A stretch of DNA of 23,589 bases, taken from assembly GCA_938004375.1 (NCBI GenBank), contig CALKWH010000434.1, positions 1 to 23,589 of the forward strand, in the 5' to 3' direction. Shown here in pieces: positions 14,137 through 23,589 of this stretch. The position numbers were made by a program, and so were the translations under genes. Below the pieces are notes generated by a model that ran no database searches, was not told the origin of the DNA, and worked only from the letters and a program-made list of their open reading frames with translations. Each line of letters starts with the position of its first letter. Position 1 is the first letter of the stretch. The stretch is from an uncultured Pseudomonadota bacterium (lineage in GTDB: Bacteria; Myxococcota_A; Polyangia; HGW-17).

Positions 14137-14543
14137 GAAATCGAAATCGAAATCGAAATCGAAATCGAAATCGGGAAACCTCACCTGGACGTTTCCATCG
14201 TGGGCCCGTCACGTTTGCGCGCGTGCCCTGGACGGTTCGACCGCGGGTCCCTCACGTCTGTGCGCGTGCCCCGGACGGTTCGATCGCGGGTCCGTCAAGT
14301 TTGCGCGCGTGCCCTGGATGGTTCGATCGCGGGTCCGTCACTTTCGCGCGGGGGGCTTGGACCGTCCCATCGCGGGTCCGTCAAGTTTGCGCGCGTGCCC
14401 TGGACGGTTCGATCGCGGGTCCGTCATCTTGGGGGGTGGCCGTCGGACCGATGGGGGTGAAGTCGCGTACGAAAACGGACGGTCGTCGACCCGGTCGGGG
14501 AGGGCCGGGGCAGGCCTGGACCCGATTTCGATTTCGATTTCGA
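14137..14543 (+). repeat. element C: complete hexamer-capped 43-bp repeat element
   Basis: The left cap is six perfect GAAATC hexamers (14137-14172) and GGGAA. Six 43-bp units begin at 14183, 14226, 14269, 14312, 14355 and 14398. Typical unit pieces are CCTGGACGGTTCGATCGCGG and GTCCGTCAAGTTTGCGCGCG. A terminal cap unit follows (CGGACCGATGGGGGTGAAGT, then CGCGTACGAAAA). The right cap is three GATTTC hexamers (14524-14541), the inverse complement of the left cap, so the ends can pair over 18 bases. No protein is encoded: 43 is not a multiple of three and no start or ribosome site is seen. The element ends just before the gap promoter. Confidence 0.88.
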
Positions 14544-14558
14544 CCAAAAAAGTCTCAC

Positions 14559-14586
14559 TTGACTTTCATAATGGATCGGGCATAAG
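14559..14586 (+). promoter_or_regulatory. probable promoter of the gap-pgk-tpiA operon
   Basis: TTGACT (14559-14564) and CATAAG (14581-14586) are separated by 16 bases in an AT-rich window between element C and the gap ribosome site. Initiation near 14593 would give a leader of about 28 bases. The -35 is good; the -10 is moderate. Confidence 0.45.
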
Positions 14587-14620
14587 CTGTCGCCGACTTC
14601 GCGTCAAGGAGGTAATTACG

Positions 14621-15622
<1,002 letters not shown>

Positions 15623-15684
15623 CCGCATGATTTTTCGGAATTTTTCCACGAACCCACCACACTGAAAACCCGGAGGGCACATCC

Positions 15685-16875
<1,191 letters not shown>

Positions 16876-16891
16876 CCAGAAAGGAAGCCCC

Positions 16892-17668
16892 ATGTCCCGC
16901 AAGTTCCACGTGTACGGCAACTGGAAGCTCCACAACAACGTCGCCGCCTCCCGCGCCCTCGCCCAGGCGGTGGTCGACGCCACCGCCGCGGCCCGAGACC
17001 GCGTGGTCACCGGCATGGCCCCCGTGTTCCTGTCCCTGGCCGCGGTGCGCGACACGGTGCCCGCGCACCCGCACCTGAAGGTGCTGGCGCAGAACGGCTA
17101 CCCCGCGCCCAAGGGCGCCTTCACCGGCGAGGTCTCCTTCGCCCTGATCAAGGACCTGGGCTGCGACGGCGTCATCCTCGGGCACTCCGAGCGCCGGCAG
17201 ATCTTCGGCGAGACCGACGCGTTCATCGCCGAGAAGGTTCAAGCGGCTCTAGCCGCCGGGCTCGAGGTCGTGTTCTGCGTGGGCGAGACCCTCGAGGAGC
17301 GCGAGGCCGGCCGCACCTGGGAGGTCGTGGGCCGCCAGATCGACGCCGTGCTGCCGAAGGTGGACGCCGCCTCCCGAGCCCGCCTGATCGTCGCCTACGA
17401 GCCCGTGTGGGCCATCGGCACGGGCCGCACCGCCACCCCCGCCCAGGCGCAGGAAGTGCACAAGCTCATCCGCGACCGCGTGGTCGAGCTCTGGGACGCC
17501 GCCGGCGCCGCGGAATTGATCATCCAGTACGGCGGTTCGGTCAAGGCCGAGAACGCCGCCGAGTTGTTCGCCTGCCCGGACATCGACGGCGGGCTGGTGG
17601 GCGGCGCCGCGCTGGACGCGGCCGGCTTCGCGAAGATCATCGCCGCGGCCGCGGCCGTCCCGCGCTAG
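16892..17668 (+). CDS. tpiA: triosephosphate isomerase
   Basis: This 258-residue TIM-barrel enzyme interconverts dihydroxyacetone phosphate and glyceraldehyde 3-phosphate, feeding GAPDH. The catalytic set is complete: Lys12 (GNWK), His98 (LGHSERR) and Glu170 (AYEPVWAIGTG), with the phosphate-binding IQYGGSVK and GGLVGGAAL near the end. The usual GNWKMN reads GNWKLH and the usual AQNCH reads AQNGY, minor variations outside the catalytic residues. The start ATG is 16 bp after the pgk stop with AGAAAGGAAG before it. The stop TAG is immediately followed by the ATG of tadA, implying translational coupling. Confidence 0.96.
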   Translation: MSRKFHVYGNWKLHNNVAASRALAQAVVDATAAARDRVVTGMAPVFLSLAAVRDTVPAHPHLKVLAQNGYPAPKGAFTGEVSFALIKDLGCDGVILGHSERRQIFGETDAFIAEKVQAALAAGLEVVFCVGETLEEREAGRTWEVVGRQIDAVLPKVDAASRARLIVAYEPVWAIGTGRTATPAQAQEVHKLIRDRVVELWDAAGAAELIIQYGGSVKAENAAELFACPDIDGGLVGGAALDAAGFAKIIAAAAAVPR

Positions 17669-18154
17669 ATGTCCACCCCGCGCCTGCACCGCGTGCCGTT
17701 CATGGAGGCGGCCCTCGAGGAGGCGCGCCTCGCCGCCGCCGAGGGCGAGATCCCCGTCGGCGCGGTGGCGGTGCACGACGGGCGTATCATCGCCCGGGCC
17801 CACAACCGCCGCGAGCAGGCCCACGACGCCTGCGCCCACGCCGAGATCCTGCTCCTGCGCGAGGCGGGGGCCGCCCTCGGCTCCTGGCGCCTGACCGAAG
17901 TGGACGTGTACGTCACCCTCGAGCCGTGCCCGATGTGCGCGGCCGCGCTGGTCCATGCCCGGGTGCGCACGCTCGTGTTCGGCGCGCTCGATCCCAAGGC
18001 CGGGGGCGTGCGCAGCCTGTTCGCCCTGTGCGAGGACCCGCGCCTGAACCACCGGCTCGAGGTCGTCTCCGGAATCTGTGCCGAAAAATGCTCGGAAGTA
18101 TTGCAACAGTTTTTCACCCGCCTGCGCGAAGCCCGCGACCCCGGCTCAGGGTGA
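17669..18154 (+). CDS. tadA: tRNA-specific adenosine-34 deaminase
   Basis: This 161-residue cytidine/deoxycytidylate-deaminase-fold enzyme converts the wobble adenosine of tRNA-Arg(ACG) to inosine. The zinc site is clear: HAE at 57-59 (His57 ligand, Glu59 proton shuttle) and PCPMC at 86-90 (Cys87, Cys90). GAVAVHDGRIIARAHNR and the C-terminal FGALDPKAGGVRS also fit TadA. A general guanine or cytosine deaminase is less likely given length and motifs. The ATG touches the tpiA stop, and its own stop overlaps the next gene's GTG start (GTGA), so the gene is embedded in the glycolytic transcript. Confidence 0.92.
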   Translation: MSTPRLHRVPFMEAALEEARLAAAEGEIPVGAVAVHDGRIIARAHNRREQAHDACAHAEILLLREAGAALGSWRLTEVDVYVTLEPCPMCAAALVHARVRTLVFGALDPKAGGVRSLFALCEDPRLNHRLEVVSGICAEKCSEVLQQFFTRLREARDPGSG

Positions 18155-19185
18155 GGGGCGATCACCTCCACATCCTGACGTTCGCGATGCTGGCGGTCCT
18201 CCTGGGTGCCGCTTGCAACGCGGATCCCGACCAACTCGGCAAGAAGGTGCGGGTGACCCAGAAGAAAGATTGGCGCTCGGAGCTCATCTCCCGCATGACC
18301 TTCGGCCGCCTGGAATTGTTCCCCCGTCGCGAAGAGGCCACGACGCGGCTGGTGTTGCGTCCGGCGGACATCCCTCTTGGGTCCTCCAAGCGCCAGGAGG
18401 CCGGCGTGCTGGTTCAGGGACCCGAGTTGGCCCGCGAGACCCTGCGCCTGCTCGAGCTGGCCAGCGTACGGCAGTCCGTCGAATGTCCCACCGACTGGAT
18501 CCTGCACGTGTTCGACGAGGGCGGCGCCCGCCAGGTCGATTTCCAGTGGGAGTGCAAGAGCATGCGCATGGGCGACCGGCTCTACGACCTGCAGCCCGCC
18601 GCCCAGAAACTGCTGGGCAACCTCATCACCACCGCCCGCCTCCACCCGACCCACAAGGCCACGGTGCTGGCCGTGCCGGTCGTCCACGACCCCGAGTACG
18701 TGGCCCAGGTCGTCTCCGGTTTCGTGCAGGAGGTCCTGCCCATCGACGTGGGCCTCATGCGCTATCCCTCGTTCACCGTGAGCACCGAGCACTTCGAGGC
18801 GATCACCCGGGACTTCACCCGGCTCGACGAGCAGGTCGCCGCGCTGCGTGCGCGCCTGAAGAAGCGCCTGACCGACTTCGCGGTGGGCATCCGCGCCCGC
18901 GGCGGCGACTCGATCGTCCGGATCCTGGATCCGGCGCCCATCAAGGAGCACTTCGGCCAGGAGCTCTTCGCCCGCTGGGGCATGACCGTGCTCTGCGCGC
19001 TTGGCACGGGCACCGATCGGATGTATTATCTCGCCAGTTCGAACCGGTTCGGGATCGTGCGGATGGAGGTGCCCACGCACTACCCGATGCTGGTCGTCCA
19101 GCTGCCGGTGACCGATCCCCGGCCCGGTCTGGCCGCCCAGCTCGAGGCCATGCACCTCGACCCGCCGCTCGTCTGGCCCAAGTAA
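18151..19185 (+). CDS. hypothetical lipoprotein downstream of tadA
   Basis: This 344-residue product starts at the GTG at 18151, which overlaps the tadA stop by four bases. It is preferred because it gives a full signal peptide: a short basic/His n-region, a hydrophobic core and lipobox LGAAC with Cys22. The ATG at 18187 would leave too short a signal. The mature part starts with a charged segment (KKVRVTQKKDWRSELISR) and has alternating helices and strands, a central ILHVFDEGGARQVDFQWEC stretch and a helical region rich in Arg/Leu around 225-250. No membrane helices follow and no family was recognised. A membrane-attached role in the envelope is inferred. The RCC1 lipoprotein follows after 30 bp. 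Confidence 0.8.
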   Translation: MRGDHLHILTFAMLAVLLGAACNADPDQLGKKVRVTQKKDWRSELISRMTFGRLELFPRREEATTRLVLRPADIPLGSSKRQEAGVLVQGPELARETLRLLELASVRQSVECPTDWILHVFDEGGARQVDFQWECKSMRMGDRLYDLQPAAQKLLGNLITTARLHPTHKATVLAVPVVHDPEYVAQVVSGFVQEVLPIDVGLMRYPSFTVSTEHFEAITRDFTRLDEQVAALRARLKKRLTDFAVGIRARGGDSIVRILDPAPIKEHFGQELFARWGMTVLCALGTGTDRMYYLASSNRFGIVRMEVPTHYPMLVVQLPVTDPRPGLAAQLEAMHLDPPLVWPK

Positions 19186-19215
19186 CCGCCCCACCAGGCG
19201 TCCCAGGAGGTCCCC

Positions 19216-21486
19216 ATGCTCGTCGGTAATGCCGCCCGGCTCCGCCATTTCATCCTCTCCGGCTTCATCCTGGTCGCCCTCGCCGCCTGCGAGGCGAAGG
19301 TGACCACCCAGGACAACTGCGGGGACGAGTTCATCGATCCCGGCGAGGCCTGCGACGGCGCCGAGCTGGGGGGCGTCACCTGCGAGAGCCTGGGCTTCTA
19401 CCGTACCGAGGGCCAGGTCCGGTGCACCGCCGCTTGTCAACTCGACACCTCCGACTGCGGGCTCGCCCGCTGCGGCGACGACACGATCCAGTCCGGCGAG
19501 GGCGAACAGTGCGAGGGCGCCAACCTGGGCGGGGCGAGCTGCGTCACGCTGGGCTACGCCACCGGGACGCTCACCTGCGACGGGGACTGCCACTTCGACC
19601 TGTCGGCCTGCGTCGCCGACGCGGACTGCGGCAACGGCCAGCTCCAGGAGGGCGAGCAGTGCGACACCACCAATTTCGGGGGTCAGACCTGCGTGACCCT
19701 GGGCTATCACGGCGGTGACCTCCGCTGCACCGGCGAATGCCAGTTGGATCTGTCGGACTGCGTCGAGCTCGGGCGCTGCGGCGATGCCCGCATCCAGGCC
19801 CAGTTCGGCGAGACCTGCGACGGCGCCAACCTCGACGGGAAGACCTGCCTGTCCCTGGGATACCACGGCGGCACGCTGACCTGCGACGCCGACTGCCACC
19901 TCGACGTCTCGTCCTGCGAGGCCGAGGGGCGCTGCGGGGACGCAGCGATCCAGGCGACCCACGGCGAGGAGTGCGACGGCGCCAACCTCGACGGCCAGAC
20001 CTGCGGGACCCTGGGCTACTACGCCGGGACCCTGGCCTGCGACGCCGACTGCCACCGGGACGTCTCGTCCTGCGCGGCGGCCGGGCGCTGCGGGGATACC
20101 GTGATCCAGGCGGGCTTCGGCGAGGCGTGCGACGGCGTCAACCTCGACGGCGATACCTGCGCGACCCTGGGCTACTACGGTGGTACGCTGGCCTGCACCG
20201 ACCAATGCGTGCAGGATCTCACGTCCTGCGCGGCGGTGGGGCGCTGCGGGGACGGTACCGTCCAGCACGCCGAGGGCGAGACGTGTGACGGCGCCAACCT
20301 GAACGCGACGACCTGCGTGCAACGCGGGTTCTGGGGCGGCGCGCTGGCCTGCGATTCCGCCTGCGCGACCTTCGACGAGAGCGGTTGCCGGCGGCTGGCG
20401 AAGCTCAGCGCGGGTGTGAACCACACCTGCGCCCTCGACGACGCGGGCGCCGCCTGGTGCTGGGGCGCTCGCACCGGGGGAGCGCTGGGCGACGGGCAGA
20501 GCGCGGGGACGTACAACATCCCCGGGGCCGTCCAGGCGTCCGGGACCCTGTTTTCGGAGATCTCGGCGGGCCAGAGCTTCACCTGCGCCCTCGACACGGC
20601 CGGTGCCCTCTGGTGCTGGGGCGTCAACAACTCCGGGCAGCTCGGGTCGGGCGGCACCACCATGTCCACCGTGCCGCAGCGCGCGATCATTCCGGTGGGG
20701 ATGACCTTCCAGCAGGTGAGCGTCGGGGTCTCCCACGCCTGTGCCCTCGCCACTTCTGGCGAGGTCCTGTGCTGGGGTTTCAACAACCAGGGTCGCCTCG
20801 GGGACGGCACGACCATCAACCGGCTCATCCCTACTCCGGTGGACTCTCCCCTCTCGTTCGTCCGGGTCCAGGCCGGACGCTTCCACTCCTGCGCCATCGA
20901 CGCGGACGACCAGCTCCACTGCTGGGGCGCCAACGGCTACAACCAGATTCATGAGATGAACACGGATCCGGTGCTCAGCCCGCTGTTGGTGGGGGCCGCC
21001 GACGCCAACGCCGTGCTCGACGTGGGGGTGGGGGCCTACCACACCTGTGTGGTCACGGGCGCGACTTCGGGCAACCTCTTCTGCAAGGGCGCCAACGGGC
21101 AGGGCCAGCTCGGCTACTTCACCGGCGGGAACGTCGCCGTGGTTTTTAGCAGCGTGTCCACAGCCTCGGGCGCCCGGGTGGTCCAGGTGCAGGCCGGGGA
21201 TGCCTTCACCTGCGCCCGCATCTCCAATGGCCAGGTGTACTGCTGGGGCAACAACGACTTCGGCCAACTGGGGGACGGCGCCCTGGGGACCACGCGTTAC
21301 AACGCAGCCCTGATCACGACCACGCCCGCCGGGAAGGCTTTTTCCGGGCTCGAGGCCGGCGCCGAGCACGCCTGCGCCTGGGACGCCTCCGGCCTCGCCT
21401 GGTGCTGGGGGAACAACGAGCTCGGAGCCCTGGGGGACGGGACGCTCACGAACTCGGACCTGCCGGTCCCGGTCTGGTCCATCTGA
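19216..21486 (+). CDS. lipoprotein with seven Cys-rich repeats and a seven-blade RCC1 propeller
   Basis: This 756-residue product starts at the ATG at 19216 behind AGGAGG. The signal peptide ends in the lipobox LAAC (Cys25). Residues from about 34 to 385 hold seven modules of about 47 residues following RCGD..IQ..GE.CDGANL.G.TC..LGY.GG.L.CD..C..D.SSC, six Cys each, resembling the Cys-rich repeats of myxobacterial surface proteins. From about 392 to the end there are seven RCC1-like blades of the pattern SAG..HTCAL...G..WCWG.N..GQLGDG, each with a Cys pair; seven blades fit a closed beta-propeller. The whole is probably a disulfide-rich surface-exposed binding protein, ligand unknown. It resembles the partial gene at 1-157. 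It is the last gene of the probable gap operon. Confidence 0.88.
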   Translation: MLVGNAARLRHFILSGFILVALAACEAKVTTQDNCGDEFIDPGEACDGAELGGVTCESLGFYRTEGQVRCTAACQLDTSDCGLARCGDDTIQSGEGEQCEGANLGGASCVTLGYATGTLTCDGDCHFDLSACVADADCGNGQLQEGEQCDTTNFGGQTCVTLGYHGGDLRCTGECQLDLSDCVELGRCGDARIQAQFGETCDGANLDGKTCLSLGYHGGTLTCDADCHLDVSSCEAEGRCGDAAIQATHGEECDGANLDGQTCGTLGYYAGTLACDADCHRDVSSCAAAGRCGDTVIQAGFGEACDGVNLDGDTCATLGYYGGTLACTDQCVQDLTSCAAVGRCGDGTVQHAEGETCDGANLNATTCVQRGFWGGALACDSACATFDESGCRRLAKLSAGVNHTCALDDAGAAWCWGARTGGALGDGQSAGTYNIPGAVQASGTLFSEISAGQSFTCALDTAGALWCWGVNNSGQLGSGGTTMSTVPQRAIIPVGMTFQQVSVGVSHACALATSGEVLCWGFNNQGRLGDGTTINRLIPTPVDSPLSFVRVQAGRFHSCAIDADDQLHCWGANGYNQIHEMNTDPVLSPLLVGAADANAVLDVGVGAYHTCVVTGATSGNLFCKGANGQGQLGYFTGGNVAVVFSSVSTASGARVVQVQAGDAFTCARISNGQVYCWGNNDFGQLGDGALGTTRYNAALITTTPAGKAFSGLEAGAEHACAWDASGLAWCWGNNELGALGDGTLTNSDLPVPVWSI

Positions 21487-21490
21487 GCGT

Positions 21491-21530
21491 TCGTCAGGTT
21501 CGATTTCGATTTCGATTTCGATTTTGACCC
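21491..21530 (+). repeat. hexanucleotide remnant D between the RCC1 gene and the ABC-F gene
   Basis: TCGTCAGGTTC, resembling the end of a 43-bp unit, is followed by three perfect GATTTC hexamers (21502-21519), one imperfect copy (GATTTT) and GACC. The same GATTTC-GACC ending closes element C. It may be the reduced right end of one of these elements. No hairpin or terminator is apparent. Confidence 0.75.
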
Positions 21531-21554
21531 TGATGAGGTAGAAACCCCACCGCC

Positions 21555-23589
<2,035 letters not shown>

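Noticed and set aside
14036..14620. N-terminal extension of GAPDH through the repeat array
   Set aside because: The frame is open only because the GC-rich 43-bp units lack stops. The extra residues are repeat-derived, while a strong ribosome site and the canonical MTKVAINGFGRIGR start lie at 14621.
17665..21369. Very long open frame (over 1200 codons) on the minus strand opposite tadA, the lipoprotein and the RCC1 gene
   Set aside because: It is a mirror of high third-position GC in the real plus-strand genes. It has no recognisable domains and its repeats just reflect the RCC1 and Cys-rich repeats.

Overview
The window is GC-rich, closely packed bacterial DNA. A complete gap-pgk-tpiA glycolytic cluster sits with tadA, several lipoproteins with LxxC-type signal peptides, a Cys-rich-repeat/RCC1 lipoprotein and a subtilase. 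This mix fits a myxobacterium-like (Myxococcota or 'deltaproteobacterial') genome. That placement is inference from gene style; no rRNA or other phylogenetic marker was compared.

Layout. 1-157: start of a minus-strand RCC1-type lipoprotein that runs out of the window. 240-2206 and 5483-7449: two same-length (1967 bp), apparently identical IS91/ISCR-type elements. The 3.3 kb between them holds a decapitated AAA-ATPase/DUF4143 gene, a low-GC patch with two small doubtful ORFs, and a SNF2-type helicase whose 5' end stops at the second element. 7450-8047: gene-free, with an array of exact 43-bp repeats and a long hairpin. 8048-11897: a minus-strand group of subtilase, small Cys-rich lipoprotein and unknown 227-aa protein. 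The subtilase's lipoprotein signal peptide lies in another frame across a run of eleven G. 11898-14620: a hexanucleotide-capped 43-bp repeat fragment, a cluster of stem-loops, an IS110-family transposase with a leader hairpin that can mask its ribosome site, and a complete copy of the repeat element. 14621-21486: a probable operon gap-pgk-tpiA-tadA-lipoprotein-RCC1 lipoprotein, with spacings of 62, 16, 0, -4 and 30 bp. 21555-end: an ABC-F ATPase running out of the window.

The most unusual feature is a dispersed non-coding repeat family. A block of (GAAATC)n leads into 43-bp tandem units, then a conserved terminal unit, then an inverted (GATTTC)n block. One complete copy (14137-14543), two partial copies (7601-8021 and 12047-12213) and a hexamer-only remnant (21502-21525) are present. 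The 43-bp period is not a multiple of three, so these arrays are not coding. The inverted hexamer caps make the complete copy look like a foldback element.

The glycolytic enzymes catalyse three consecutive lower-glycolysis or gluconeogenesis steps (TPI, GAPDH, PGK). They appear co-transcribed with the tRNA-editing deaminase TadA and envelope lipoproteins of unknown role.
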